Origin: Achromobacter marplatensis
GTDB taxonomy: Bacteria > Pseudomonadota > Gammaproteobacteria > Burkholderiales > Burkholderiaceae_B
Direction: 5' to 3'
DNA: 64,000 nucleotides
NCBI RefSeq assembly: GCF_002209535.1
Contig: NZ_NJIG01000023.1
Coordinates: 1-64,000, forward strand
The notes below the pieces were generated by a model. That model worked only from the letters and a program-made list of their open reading frames with translations. It was not told where the DNA came from and did no database searches. Position numbers and translations under genes: made by a program. Positions 1 to 9,345 of this stretch are shown here, in pieces; the stretch's first letter is position 1; each line of letters starts with the position of its first letter.

Positions 1-49
1 CCCCACTGCAGAGGGCGCACCCTCACCATACAAGGATGACGACGGGGAC

Positions 50-71
50 GTCCGGAGCGAAGGCTCCGGAC
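50..71. repeat. GC-rich hairpin at left edge
   Basis: A perfect 9-bp stem (50-58 with 63-71, core TCCGGAGC) encloses the loop gaag. No T-run follows, so it is not a convincing terminator. It resembles the short palindromic elements common between genes in this group of bacteria. The surrounding 1-237 contains no gene I can support; one plus-strand frame is open from the window edge to a stop near 139, with unremarkable composition. Confidence 0.4.
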
Positions 72-237
72 CGCAATCGTGGGCGCGCGCCGTCACGCCG
101 ACAGCGACGATGGGCGACCTACGAAGACCCGAGGCGTAACCGACGAAGACCTGCCGACGCCTACGAATAACCATCAAATACCGCCAAAACCTTCAATCGC
201 CTAGAATCCTCCCAATTCCAGTCCAGAACTCCCCGCC

Positions 238-1221
238 ATGTCCGCCGCCCCCGCATCTCAAAGCGCCATCGCCTACGGCCTTGCCACTCTTGCCGCCGAC
301 GGCACCATTCTTGATACCTGGTATCCGCGTCCGTCGCTGGCCGATCACACCCCTGCCGGCGGCACCCGGCATCTGACGCCTGAAGAAGCGCGCGCCGCGC
401 TTGGTGAGCACGTTCCCACGGCCCTCATCCGGGACACCCGCCGCAAAGTCGACATCGTCGCCGTGCGCACCGCGATCCCCTCGCTTGCCGAAGCGCCTGT
501 CGACGCGCATGACGCCTATCTGCGGCTGCATCTGCTCAGCCATCGGCTGATCCGCCCCCATGACGCCAACTTGGACGGCCTGTTCGGCGTGCTCGCCAAC
601 GTCGCGTGGACCTCCGTCGGGCCCTGCGCCATCGACCAGGTCGACGCCTTGCGCTGGCAACTGCGCGCCATCGGCCAGACCCTGGAGATCCGCGGCATCG
701 ACAAGATTCCCCGCATGACCGACTACGTCGTGCCCGGCGGCGTGCGCATCGCGGACACCGCGCGCGTGCGGCTGGGCGCACACCTGGCGGCAGGCACCAC
801 CGTGCTGCACGAAGGATTCTGCAACTTCAACGCCGGCACGCTCGGCGCGTCGATGGTCGAAGGCCGCATCAGCGCGGGCGTCATCGTCGATGACGGCACC
901 GACATCGGCGGCGGCGCCTCCATCATGGGCACCATGTCCGGCGGCGGCAAACAGGTGGTGTCCATCGGCAAGCGCTGCCTGTTAGGCGCCAACTCGGGCC
1001 TGGGCATCTCGCTGGGCGATGATTGCGTGGTCGAGGCCGGCTGCTACGTCACCGCCGGCACGCGCGTGCTGACGCCGGAAGGCGCCGTGGTGAAAGCCGT
1101 GTCGCTGGCGGGCCAGCATGGCCTGCTGTTCCGCCGCAACTCGCAGACGGGCGCCGTGGAGTGCCTGGTGCGCACCGCCGCCTGGGGCACCTTGAACCCC
1201 GCGCTGCACGCGGGGCATTGA
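238..1221 (+). CDS. dapD: Tetrahydrodipicolinate N-succinyltransferase
   Basis: This enzyme transfers succinyl from succinyl-CoA to tetrahydrodipicolinate in the succinylase branch of lysine and meso-diaminopimelate synthesis, in the cytoplasm. The 327-residue protein has a variable N-terminal half and a left-handed beta-helix (hexapeptide repeat) domain from about residue 165 to 290. The helix carries the MVEGR segment (206-210) and the GGGASIMGTMSGGG region typical of the long DapD class found in pseudomonads and actinobacteria, rather than the 274-residue E. coli class. The ATG lies just after a short AT-richer stretch, and a strong terminator follows 6 bases past the stop, so the gene ends its transcript. 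I am confident of the family. Confidence 0.9.
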   Translation: MSAAPASQSAIAYGLATLAADGTILDTWYPRPSLADHTPAGGTRHLTPEEARAALGEHVPTALIRDTRRKVDIVAVRTAIPSLAEAPVDAHDAYLRLHLLSHRLIRPHDANLDGLFGVLANVAWTSVGPCAIDQVDALRWQLRAIGQTLEIRGIDKIPRMTDYVVPGGVRIADTARVRLGAHLAAGTTVLHEGFCNFNAGTLGASMVEGRISAGVIVDDGTDIGGGASIMGTMSGGGKQVVSIGKRCLLGANSGLGISLGDDCVVEAGCYVTAGTRVLTPEGAVVKAVSLAGQHGLLFRRNSQTGAVECLVRTAAWGTLNPALHAGH

Positions 1222-1226
1222 ATGGA

Positions 1227-1254
1227 AAAGGGCCGCTGCAAGCGGCCCTTTCTT
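1227..1254 (+). terminator. Rho-independent terminator after dapD
   Basis: A 10-bp perfect stem (1227-1236 with 1242-1251, AAAGGGCCGC/GCGGCCCTTT) with a 5-base loop is followed by tctt. It lies directly behind the dapD stop. It has A and T tracts on both sides, so it could also stop minus-strand transcripts arriving from the hypothetical gene at 1304. Confidence 0.85.
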
Positions 1255-1303
1255 CATCCGGGAAAAGCCGGCGCGCCCGGCGCCGCTTGGGGTCGTGTCC
1301 CGG

Positions 1304-1921
1304 TCAGGCGTATTCCGCCGTCTGCCCCAACTGGTCGTACACCAGGTTCACCAACAGGTCCGAGCTCAGGATGCGCGTGGCCAGGCACGAGAACACCGTC
1401 TTGCCGCTGTCGTCTTGCAGGGTGACCGTCTCGGTCCAGTCATTCAGGTCGATGCGCTTGAGCGACTCGTAGGGCCAGGTGGCGCCGCCGATGTGCAGGC
1501 CTTGCGCCGACAGGGCCAGTTCTTGCGTTTCCAGGCCAGGGAACTCGCCGGCCTTGATATAGCGGAAGGGAACGCGCGTGCCATTGGCGATCATGGCTTC
1601 CAGCACGGGCAGGCGCTGCTCGACGTAGCGCGAGCGGAATCCGTCCATGAATGCGGGAAATTCGCTGGTGCCGCTGGGCACCACGGTCCAGTCTTGGGCC
1701 GAATCCGTGCGGTAGGCAAAGCTGTCTACCTGAACCGCCGCGGCCGGGCCGGAGGCGAACAGGCAAAGATCCTGGATGTCCGCGAAAGCCGCGTAATTAC
1801 GCGTGTCGCCATGCTGGCTGACCACGCCCTTGTCATGCAATTCAAAGCGATCCGGGGCGCTCCCCGTGTGCGTAAACACCGCCAATGCGTCAGATGCCTG
1901 CGGGGTTTTGCTATTAGTCAT
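1304..1921 (-). CDS. Conserved-looking hypothetical protein
   Basis: I do not recognise a family for this 205-residue soluble protein. It has no signal peptide or membrane segment. The middle and C-terminal parts read as alternating beta strands (WPYESLKRIDLNDWTETVTLQDDSGKTVFSC), suggestive of a small beta-barrel or PH-like fold, but this is only an impression. The ATG is preceded by AAGGAAG at good spacing. It stands alone between the dapD terminator and the amidotransferase gene. Codon usage matches its neighbours, so it looks like a genuine resident gene of unknown function. Confidence 0.7.
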   Translation of the reverse strand: MTNSKTPQASDALAVFTHTGSAPDRFELHDKGVVSQHGDTRNYAAFADIQDLCLFASGPAAAVQVDSFAYRTDSAQDWTVVPSGTSEFPAFMDGFRSRYVEQRLPVLEAMIANGTRVPFRYIKAGEFPGLETQELALSAQGLHIGGATWPYESLKRIDLNDWTETVTLQDDSGKTVFSCLATRILSSDLLVNLVYDQLGQTAEYA

Positions 1922-2039
1922 GCAACTTCCTTATTCAGTTAGGGTGCTTTCGCGGCCCAGGACGTCGCAAAGTCTTGCGACACGCATTCTCCCCCATATG
2001 AGGAATACGTGCTTGATGACCCCTTTTATCGCTGATAAA

Positions 2040-2060
2040 GGTGTCCCCTTGGCGGACACC
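2040..2060 (-). terminator. Weak hairpin after the amidotransferase gene
   Basis: A 7-bp stem (GGTGTCC, 2040-2046, with GGACACC, 2054-2060) lies just beyond the stop of the class II glutamine amidotransferase. On the minus strand it is followed by TTTATC, only a short U-run. A second small palindrome (about 2022-2041) overlaps its outer edge. It may be a weak terminator. Confidence 0.35.
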
Positions 2061-2075
2061 AAGCACCCGCTCGCG

Positions 2076-2930
2076 TCACGCGCCCGGCGGAATCGGCACG
2101 AAGGGATGGTGCTGCACGTCCCCGCCCCCGGCGATGATCGCGGTCGCCTCGGGCACCTCTTCCCAGGCTCCGGGCATCTCGCTCAATGGTTCGGACAGCA
2201 GCAGGAAGGCGTTCTCGTCCAGCGCGGCGATCTGCGCGTCCTGCGGATACAGTTCGCGCAGGTGGCGCACGCAGGTGTTGTGGAACAAGGTGCGCGATTC
2301 GGCCTCGCTGGAATAGCGCACGGCGATCAGGCGGTGGCCGTCCAGTGCGCAGACGGTCATGTTGATGGGATGCGTGACGCCATGACGCCGCCCAGTCTCT
2401 TCCACCGCGCCCACCATGCGGGCCAGCGCCGGGATCGGGTCCTCCTCCAGGCCGAACGTCAGCGCCAGCAGGAACATCACCTCGGAATCCGTCGACCCTT
2501 CCAGCGACCCGAAATACGCCGGCGCGATCATCAGCATCAGATCGCGGCGCAAGAGCGGATAGTCGCGGATGACGCCGTTGTGCACGAACAGCCACTGCCC
2601 GTGCCGGAACGGATGGCAGTTGGTCTCTTGCGCGGGCGTATCGGTGGCCGCGCGGATGTGCGCGACGAAGAGCGGCGCATGGATCGCGCGCGCCGCCTCG
2701 CGCAGGTTGCGGTCGTTCCAGGCGGGATGCACGCTGCGATAGCGGAACGGAGGTTCGGGAGACTGACCCGCCGGGGCGCGGCCATACCAGCCCAGGCCGA
2801 AGCCGTCGCCGTTCGTGGTGGTGGCGCCCAGGCGCGCGTGCAGGCTCTGGTCGATCAGCGAGTGCTTGGCTTTGAAGAGCACGCTCTCCATCTGCAGGGG
2901 ACTACCGGTGTAAGCCAGCCAACGACACAT
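2076..2930 (-). CDS. Class II glutamine amidotransferase (YafJ-like)
   Basis: The protein starts MCRWLAY, placing Cys2 at the N-terminus after methionine removal, where it serves as the Ntn-hydrolase nucleophile that releases ammonia from glutamine. The segment GATTTNGDGFGLGWYG (from about residue 34) and the later FVAHIRA and HNGVI blocks are the expected glutaminase-domain signatures. At 284 residues it is a free-standing domain with no synthase partner, like the uncharacterised YafJ proteins. The start was chosen for Cys2; an upstream in-frame start would bury it. SD GGAGTG lies upstream. The substrate acceptor is unknown. Confidence 0.85.
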   Translation of the reverse strand: MCRWLAYTGSPLQMESVLFKAKHSLIDQSLHARLGATTTNGDGFGLGWYGRAPAGQSPEPPFRYRSVHPAWNDRNLREAARAIHAPLFVAHIRAATDTPAQETNCHPFRHGQWLFVHNGVIRDYPLLRRDLMLMIAPAYFGSLEGSTDSEVMFLLALTFGLEEDPIPALARMVGAVEETGRRHGVTHPINMTVCALDGHRLIAVRYSSEAESRTLFHNTCVRHLRELYPQDAQIAALDENAFLLLSEPLSEMPGAWEEVPEATAIIAGGGDVQHHPFVPIPPGA

Positions 2931-3041
2931 GACGCACTCCTTCAAGACAGACTTGCCCAGTGTAGGAGCGACCCGCAATTTTCTACAAGCTTGCCCGTCC
3001 GCGCCGCGGCATAGTGGCCTTTTCCCCGCATCAGCCGGAAC

Positions 3042-4109
3042 TTGCCTGTGACTACGCCCTCATCCGTCCCCGCCCTGCAACAGGGTTTTTCCAGCGACAA
3101 CATCGCGGGCGCCAGCCCGGAAGTCTTCGACGCCCTGCTGCGCGCCGGCACCGGCCAGGCCCCGGCCTATGGCACCGACGACGGCTCCTTGCGCGTGCAG
3201 CGCAAGCTGGCCGACATTTTCGAACGTGACGTGGACGTGCTGCTGGTGCCCACCGGCACCGCCGCCAATTCCATCAGCCTGTCGGCGTTGACGCCCCCTT
3301 GGGGCGCCGTGCTGTGCCACGCGCAGGCCCACATCGCCAATGACGAATGCGGTGCGCCCGAGTTCTACACCAACGGCGCGCGCTTAAAGCTTCTGGGTGG
3401 CCAGGCCGCCAAGATCGATCCGGCAGAACTGGCCGTGGAAGCCCGCCGCAAAGTCGGCGACGTGCACTCGGTCCAACCCTCGTGCGTCAGCATCACCCAG
3501 GCCACCGAAACCGGCGGCGTCTACACGCTGGATGAAATCAACGTCATCGGCGGCATCTGCCGCGATGCCGGCCTGCCCTTGCACATGGACGGCGCGCGCT
3601 TTGCGAATGCGCTGGTCAGCCTGAACTGCACGCCGGCGGAAATGACGTGGAAGGCGGGCGTAGAGGTCCTGTCGTTCGGCGCCACCAAGAACGGTGTGCT
3701 GGGCGCCGAGGCCATTGTGCTGTTCAACCCGGAACGGGCCCGTGAACTGGAGTTCCGCCGCAAACGCGGCGGCCATCTGTTCTCGAAGATGCGTTTGCTG
3801 TCGGCCCAGTTGGAAGCGTATCTGGACAACGACCTGTGGCTGCGCAACGCACGCCAGGCCAACGCCATGGCCGCGCGGCTGGCGGCCGGCATGCAAGGGC
3901 TGCCGGGCGTGGCGCTGCAAGGCACCGTCGACGCCAACATCCTGTTCTGCCAATTGCCTGCCCAGGCCATCGAAGGCCTGCTGGCCGATGGCTTCCGCTT
4001 CTACCACGACCGCTGGGGCCCGGGCGTCGTGCGCCTGGTGACGTCGTTCGCGACGCAGGAGCAGGACGTGGACCACTTCCTGTCGGCGCTGCGCGCGCAA
4101 GTTGCTTAA
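3042..4109 (+). CDS. ltaE: Low-specificity L-threonine aldolase
   Basis: This PLP enzyme splits L-threonine or L-allo-threonine into glycine and acetaldehyde. The 355-residue protein opens with the SDNIAGASPEV segment typical of the family. It has the cofactor-binding block around residues 70-100 and the Schiff-base lysine in SFGATKNG (about K216). The start is either TTG at 3042 or GTG at 3048; no ATG is well placed, and I keep the longer one. It runs convergent with the AraC regulator that ends 28 bases downstream; no clear terminator separates them. Confidence 0.88.
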   Translation: MPVTTPSSVPALQQGFSSDNIAGASPEVFDALLRAGTGQAPAYGTDDGSLRVQRKLADIFERDVDVLLVPTGTAANSISLSALTPPWGAVLCHAQAHIANDECGAPEFYTNGARLKLLGGQAAKIDPAELAVEARRKVGDVHSVQPSCVSITQATETGGVYTLDEINVIGGICRDAGLPLHMDGARFANALVSLNCTPAEMTWKAGVEVLSFGATKNGVLGAEAIVLFNPERARELEFRRKRGGHLFSKMRLLSAQLEAYLDNDLWLRNARQANAMAARLAAGMQGLPGVALQGTVDANILFCQLPAQAIEGLLADGFRFYHDRWGPGVVRLVTSFATQEQDVDHFLSALRAQVA

Positions 4110-4137
4110 GACCTGTGCTCGCGTGCGGGTCCGCGGC

Positions 4138-4965
4138 CTAAGCCGCCGGCTGGTACGCCGAAGGCGGCGCGCCGTAAGCCATGCGGAAGGCGCGGTTGAA
4201 GTGGCTCTGGTCATAGAAGCCCACGTCCGCCGCCACCTGGGCCACCGACACCCGCTCGGTGGCCAGCGCCGCGCAGGCGCGCTCCAGCCGCAACCGCACC
4301 AGCCACGCGTGCGGCGTCAGGCCAGCCGAATGCGTGAAACGCCGCAGGAACTGGAAGCGGCTCAATCCGCATAGCCGGGCCAGGTCGTCCAGCGCGATCT
4401 TCTCGCACAGGTGCGCCTGGCAATAGTCGCGCACGGCGTGCAGATGCGTGGACGACAAGCCGCCCTTGACCGTTTCGGGCTGCACGGCGCCGGTACGCGC
4501 GAACAAGGCGCCCATCAACGCCAGCGACTGCGATTCCTGCGCCAGCGGCTCATCCGGCGCGCCCGACATCCACACGCTGTGCAACGCCATGAAACGGGCG
4601 GCTAGCGCGGCGTCTTCCACCAGCGTCGCAGAGAAGCGTTCATCCGCAGCCGCCCCCGACACGTCTTCGATGAAGCTGCGCATCAGCTCGGGCGACAGGC
4701 GGAAGGTCTTCAGTGTGTACGAAGCACCATAAGCGTCGACGCCCGCGCCATCGTGGATCTCGCCCGGCGGCATCAGGGCAAGGCCGCCGGGGCCCAGCAG
4801 GATGCTTCTGCCCCGGAAACACTGGCGCTGCACGCCCTGCGTCACCAGGCCGATGTGATAGTCCACATGGTAGTGGCGGTCAAACTGGAATTCGCTGAAC
4901 CGCGCCTGGCCCAGCACCAGCCCCGGCGTGCCGGGCACCGGGTGATATCGGACGTCGTCTTTCAT
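4138..4965 (-). CDS. AraC-family transcriptional regulator
   Basis: The 275-residue protein has an N-terminal cupin-type effector domain (HYHVDYHIGLVTQG, LMPPGEIHDG, about residues 30-75) and a C-terminal double helix-turn-helix (about 175-270, ALDDLARLCGLSRFQFLRRF and VAQVAADVGFYDQSHFNRAFRM). It is a DNA-binding regulator of the small-molecule-sensing AraC class. Its target is not evident: it lies convergent to ltaE and directly downstream of rep on the same strand. The arrangement after rep (18 bases) leaves transcription from its own promoter uncertain. Confidence 0.85.
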   Translation of the reverse strand: MKDDVRYHPVPGTPGLVLGQARFSEFQFDRHYHVDYHIGLVTQGVQRQCFRGRSILLGPGGLALMPPGEIHDGAGVDAYGASYTLKTFRLSPELMRSFIEDVSGAAADERFSATLVEDAALAARFMALHSVWMSGAPDEPLAQESQSLALMGALFARTGAVQPETVKGGLSSTHLHAVRDYCQAHLCEKIALDDLARLCGLSRFQFLRRFTHSAGLTPHAWLVRLRLERACAALATERVSVAQVAADVGFYDQSHFNRAFRMAYGAPPSAYQPAA

Positions 4966-4983
4966 GGCGTCGGCTCCCGCGCG

Positions 4984-7065
4984 CTACTTCTTCAACAGCG
5001 CCTTCAGCATCGCCATGCGCTCCTTGGGATTCATGGCGGCCGTGGCTTCGTCTTCCTGCACCCGCACATCGCCCAAGCCCATCTCTTCGATGAAGCGCGA
5101 CGGCTCCCGCACCAGGTCTTCACGGGCGCGGCGGCGACGCTTGCACCAGCTCAGGTTCAGGCTGCGCTGCGCACGCGTGATGCCCACGTACATCAGGCGG
5201 CGTTCTTCCTGGATGCGCGTGGCCAGGTTCTCGGCCGCGCGCGCCGGGTCGCCGACTTCGTCGTCCTTGCCCAGGTGAGGCAGCAGCCCCTCTTCCACGC
5301 CGGCCAGATACACGTGCGGATACTCCAGGCCCTTGGAGGCGTGCAGCGTCGACATCTTGACGGCGTCGGGCTCTTCTTCTTCGCCGCGCTCCAGCATGGT
5401 CACCAGCGCCACGTGCTGCACCAGGTCGAAGAGCGTCATGTTGTCTTCTTCGGCCTTGCGCTTGAGCCAGCCCGTCAGTTCCAGCACGTTCTGCCAGCGC
5501 GTCTGCGCCGGACGTTCCTCGAACAATTCGAACAGGTGGCGCTCGTACTGGATGGCTTCCACCAGGTCGTCCAGGATGACGCCCGCGGGTTCGGCGGGCG
5601 CGGCGTCCTTGCCCGAGGCCGCGCCGCGTCCGGCGCGCCACTGCATGCGGCGGATGAACTCGGCAAAGGTGCGCAGCGGGTCCAGCTGACGCGGCGCCAA
5701 CAGGCTTTCCAGGCCGGTTTCGGCCACCGCCGCCAGCAGCGAGATCTCGCGCGAGGCCGCGTACTGGCCCAGCACCTGCAGCGTCGCCTGACCGATGCCG
5801 CGCTTGGGCGTGGTGGCCGCTCGAATGAACGCGGGGTCGTCGTCGTCATTGGCCAAAAGGCGCAGATACGACAGCACGTCGCGCACTTCGGTCTTGTCGA
5901 AAAAGCTCTGCCCGCCCGAGATCGTGTACGGAATCTTCAAATTGCGCAGCGCCTGCTCCAGGATGCGCGACTGGTGGTTGCTGCGGTACAGGATGGCGAA
6001 ATCCTTCCACTGCGCCTGGCGTTCGAAGCGCGAGGCCGACACCTTCATGGCGATGGATTCGGCTTCCTGCTCTTCGCCGTCCATCGCCGACACCAGGATC
6101 GGTTCGCCCACGCCCAGGTCCGACCACAGCTTCTTGTCGAACAGCTTGGGGTTCTTCTCGATGACCTGGTTGGCGGCGGCCAGGATGCGCTGCACCGACC
6201 GGTAGTTCTGCTCCAGCTTGATGAGCTTGATGTTGGGGTAGTCGGTCGTCAGCTTGGCCAGGTTCTCGATCGTGGCGCCGCGCCAGGCATAGATTGCCTG
6301 GTCGTCGTCGCCCACTGCCGTGAACATGGCGCGCGACCCGGTCAGCAGCTGCACCAGGCGGTACTGGCACACGTTGGTGTCCTGGTATTCGTCCACCAGC
6401 AGGTAGCGCACGCGGTTCTGCCAGCGCGTGCGCACTTCCTCGTTGCTGGCCAGCAGCAACGCAGGGATGCGGATCAGGTCGTCGAAGTCCACCGCCTGAT
6501 AGGCCGCCAGCGTGGCCGCGTAGCTGCGGTAGACGTTGGCCGCTTCAACATCGCCCGGCGTGACCGCCTCGCGCGCGGCGTCGTCCGGCTCCAGCAACGC
6601 GTTCTTCCACAGCGAGATGATGCCCTGCACGTGGCGCAGGCGGGCCTTGTCGGTCGTGGCCAGCAGTTCCTGGATGATGGACATGGCGTCATCGGCGTCC
6701 AGGATCGAGAACGTGGGTTTCAGGCCCGCGTTGCGCGCCTCTTCGCGCAGCATCTTCACGCCCAGCGAATGGAACGTGCTGATGATCAGGCCCTTGGACA
6801 GCTTGCGGTCCACCAGGGTCTTCACGCGCTCGTCCATCTCGCGCGCGGCCTTGTTGGTGAAGGTCAGCGCCACCACGTTGCGGCCCATGTAGCCGCACTC
6901 GCGCAGCAAGTAAGCGATCTTCTGCGTGATCACGCGCGTCTTGCCGCTGCCGGCGCCGGCCAGCACGAGGCACGGGCCGTCCAGGTAAAGCACCGCCTCC
7001 TTCTGGGCGGGATTCATGCCTTGACCAATAGATTCGCTTGCGGACATTTTGAGTTGGGTCGTCAT
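4984..7065 (-). CDS. rep: ATP-dependent DNA helicase Rep
   Basis: This is a superfamily 1A 3'-5' helicase that clears proteins ahead of the replication fork. The N-terminal part reads NPAQKEAVLYLDGPCLVLAGAGSGKTRVIT (split here by the Q and Walker A motifs), followed by ALTFTNKAAREM (motif Ia), VDEYQDTN (Walker B), GDDDQAIYAWRGA, LEQNYRS and a C-terminal MTLHASKGLEYPHV segment. Length 693 compares with 673 for E. coli Rep, whose N-terminal sequence it resembles more than UvrD. I chose the ATG at 7065; ATGs at 7047 and 7017 are possible, the last having AAGG very close. It sits next to priA, another replication-restart helicase. Confidence 0.9.
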   Translation of the reverse strand: MTTQLKMSASESIGQGMNPAQKEAVLYLDGPCLVLAGAGSGKTRVITQKIAYLLRECGYMGRNVVALTFTNKAAREMDERVKTLVDRKLSKGLIISTFHSLGVKMLREEARNAGLKPTFSILDADDAMSIIQELLATTDKARLRHVQGIISLWKNALLEPDDAAREAVTPGDVEAANVYRSYAATLAAYQAVDFDDLIRIPALLLASNEEVRTRWQNRVRYLLVDEYQDTNVCQYRLVQLLTGSRAMFTAVGDDDQAIYAWRGATIENLAKLTTDYPNIKLIKLEQNYRSVQRILAAANQVIEKNPKLFDKKLWSDLGVGEPILVSAMDGEEQEAESIAMKVSASRFERQAQWKDFAILYRSNHQSRILEQALRNLKIPYTISGGQSFFDKTEVRDVLSYLRLLANDDDDPAFIRAATTPKRGIGQATLQVLGQYAASREISLLAAVAETGLESLLAPRQLDPLRTFAEFIRRMQWRAGRGAASGKDAAPAEPAGVILDDLVEAIQYERHLFELFEERPAQTRWQNVLELTGWLKRKAEEDNMTLFDLVQHVALVTMLERGEEEEPDAVKMSTLHASKGLEYPHVYLAGVEEGLLPHLGKDDEVGDPARAAENLATRIQEERRLMYVGITRAQRSLNLSWCKRRRRAREDLVREPSRFIEEMGLGDVRVQEDEATAAMNPKERMAMLKALLKK

Positions 7066-7254
7066 GCATCGCGCTCGCCGCAACGCGGATGCGGCCGCCA
7101 GGCGCAGGGCCGGCAGCCGCCCGTCAGCGGGCTGGTACTACGCGAGAAAATGGGGACGGGCGCAGCCGCCGATGCGGGCCTGCCGCGCCAGCGCGATAGA
7201 GGAAGACGATCATAGAACAATCGGATGGATGACGCATCGGCAGATGCCGAGGGG

Positions 7255-9345
7255 TCAGATCTCCAGCGGATCGACTTCCAGTTGCCAGCGCACGCGCGCC
7301 TCGTTGGCAATGTAGGGCAGATGGTGCGACCACGACGCCAGGAACGCCTGCAGGGCCGGTCTGCTGCTGCTTTCCACCAGCAGTTGCGCGCGTTCGATAT
7401 TGGCCACCCGCACCACCCGCAGCGGCACCGGGTCATACAGCATGATCGCGTCCAGGCCCGGAAAGTCGGCCGCCCACTCCCCTTCGGGCAGCACGCGCGC
7501 GCGTTCCAGGAAAGCCTGCGCCACCTTCAACTCGCGCGCCTCGGCCGTCAGCAGCGCCTGGTAGACGAACGGCGGCAGGCCGGTGCTTTCGCGTTCATGC
7601 AGCGCATGCCGCGCAAAGCCCGCGTAGTCGTGACGCAGCAGCGCCTGGTAGACGGGCTGCTCGGGATAGCCGGTCTGGATCAGCACCTCGCCGTTGCCCT
7701 GGTGGCGCCCGGCACGGCCGGCCACCTGCATCAATTGGGCGAACAGACGCTCGGGCGCGCGGAAGTCGTGCGCGAACAGCATCGAATCGGAATTCAGCAC
7801 ACCCACCAACCCCAGGCGCGCAAAATCGTGGCCCTTGGCCACCATCTGCGTGCCCACCAGGATGTCGACTTCGCCCGCATGCACCGAGGCGAACAGCGCC
7901 TCGGCGCTGCCCTTCTTGCGCGTGCTGTCCGCATCGATGCGCAAGATGCGCGCGCCGGGAAAAAGCTCGGCCAGATGCTCTTCAATGCGCTGCGTGCCGC
8001 GGCCCATCGGCGCCAGGTCCTGGTCGCCGCATTCGGGGCATGCGCGGGGCACGGGCGCCTGATAGCCGCAATGGTGGCACTGCAGCCGGTGGCCGCGGCC
8101 GTCGGTGCGATGCAGCACGGTAAAGGCCGTGCAGCGCGGGCAATTACTGACCCACGCGCACGACTGGCAATGCAGCACGGGCGAATAGCCGCGCCGGTTC
8201 AGGAAGATCAGCGACTGCTCTTTGCGCTCCAGCCGCTGGCCGATCGCCTCCAGCAGATGCGGCGACATACCGTGCTTCATCTGCAGGCGGCGCGTGTCCA
8301 CCAGCCGCATCGACGGCAAGCTGCTGGATCGCGCGCGCCCCGGCAGCGTCAGGCGCAGATAGCGGCCGCGCTCGGCGTGTTGCCACGTTTCCAGCGACGG
8401 CGTGGCTGAACCCAGCACCACGGGAATGTCCAGGTCATGGGCCCGCCACACGGCCAGGTCGCGCGCTGAATAGCGCAGGCCGTCCTGCTGCTTGTAGGAG
8501 GCGTCGTGTTCTTCGTCCACGACGATCAGGCCCAGCTTGCTCAAGGGCGCGAAGATCGACATGCGCGTGCCCAGCAGCATGCGCGCGTCGCCGCGCTGGG
8601 CGCGGGCCCAGGCCTGCAGGCGTTCGCCGTCGGACAAGCCGCTGTGCATCACGGCCAGGCCGTCCGGGCCCACCAGCGCCTCAAGGCGGGCGCGCAGCGC
8701 GCCTTCCAGCTGCGGCGTCAGGTTGATTTCGGGCACCATCAGCAGCACCTGGCGCCCCTGGGCCAGCACGCGTTCGGCGGCCCGCAGGTACACCTCGGTC
8801 TTGCCGCTGCCCGTCACGCCATGCAGCAGCACGGGCTTGAAGCCGGCCAGGGCGCCAATGGCGTCCACGGCGGCGGCTTGGGCCTCGTTCAGTTCGGGCG
8901 GCTGGTCGGCCTTGGCCGGCGCGCGCGCCGTCTTGCGCTTGCGGTTGTCCAGCCGCGCCACCGGCCCGCCCGCCGACCGTTTTCCCTGATACGCCGTGGG
9001 TTTGCGCAGGGGTGGCGGCAAGGTCGGCAGCATCACCTCGCCCAGGGGCCGCTGGTAGTATTCCGCGGCAAACCGCGCCAGGCGCAGCCAGTCCTCGTCA
9101 AAAGGCGGCAGGTCGTCCAGCACTTGCTCGATGGGGCGGATCTGCTTCGGGTCGAACGAGGGCTCGGCCGGGTTCTCCACCACCACCCCGATCATCTTGC
9201 GCCGCCCGAACGGCACGATCACCCGCAGGCCCACCGGCACGGGGGTCTCGCTGCGGTAATCGAAGGGGCCGGGCAAGGGCACGTCCAGCGCCACGCGCAC
9301 CCAGCAAACCGCTGCGGGAGTCGTAATCGGCGGCGCTTCAGACAT
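7255..9345 (-). CDS. priA: Primosomal replication protein N' (PriA helicase)
   Basis: PriA recognises stalled forks and reloads the replisome. The 696-residue protein has the 3'-DNA-binding N-terminal domain (VALDVPLPGPFDYR), a helicase core with Walker A GVTGSGKTE and Walker B VVDEEHDASYKQQ, and a zinc-binding insertion of eight cysteines (CQSC...CPRC...CHHC...CPEC) around residues 390-440. The GTQMVAKGHDF motif of the second RecA lobe is intact. It precedes rep on the same strand with about 190 bases between. A perfect DnaA box lies about 115 bases upstream of its start. Confidence 0.93.
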   Translation of the reverse strand: MSEAPPITTPAAVCWVRVALDVPLPGPFDYRSETPVPVGLRVIVPFGRRKMIGVVVENPAEPSFDPKQIRPIEQVLDDLPPFDEDWLRLARFAAEYYQRPLGEVMLPTLPPPLRKPTAYQGKRSAGGPVARLDNRKRKTARAPAKADQPPELNEAQAAAVDAIGALAGFKPVLLHGVTGSGKTEVYLRAAERVLAQGRQVLLMVPEINLTPQLEGALRARLEALVGPDGLAVMHSGLSDGERLQAWARAQRGDARMLLGTRMSIFAPLSKLGLIVVDEEHDASYKQQDGLRYSARDLAVWRAHDLDIPVVLGSATPSLETWQHAERGRYLRLTLPGRARSSSLPSMRLVDTRRLQMKHGMSPHLLEAIGQRLERKEQSLIFLNRRGYSPVLHCQSCAWVSNCPRCTAFTVLHRTDGRGHRLQCHHCGYQAPVPRACPECGDQDLAPMGRGTQRIEEHLAELFPGARILRIDADSTRKKGSAEALFASVHAGEVDILVGTQMVAKGHDFARLGLVGVLNSDSMLFAHDFRAPERLFAQLMQVAGRAGRHQGNGEVLIQTGYPEQPVYQALLRHDYAGFARHALHERESTGLPPFVYQALLTAEARELKVAQAFLERARVLPEGEWAADFPGLDAIMLYDPVPLRVVRVANIERAQLLVESSSRPALQAFLASWSHHLPYIANEARVRWQLEVDPLEI

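Noticed and set aside
4753..7215. An 820-codon open frame on the plus strand opposite rep
   Set aside because: It is the antisense of the rep gene, kept open by high GC; the sequence is low-complexity His/Arg/Gln and matches no protein pattern.
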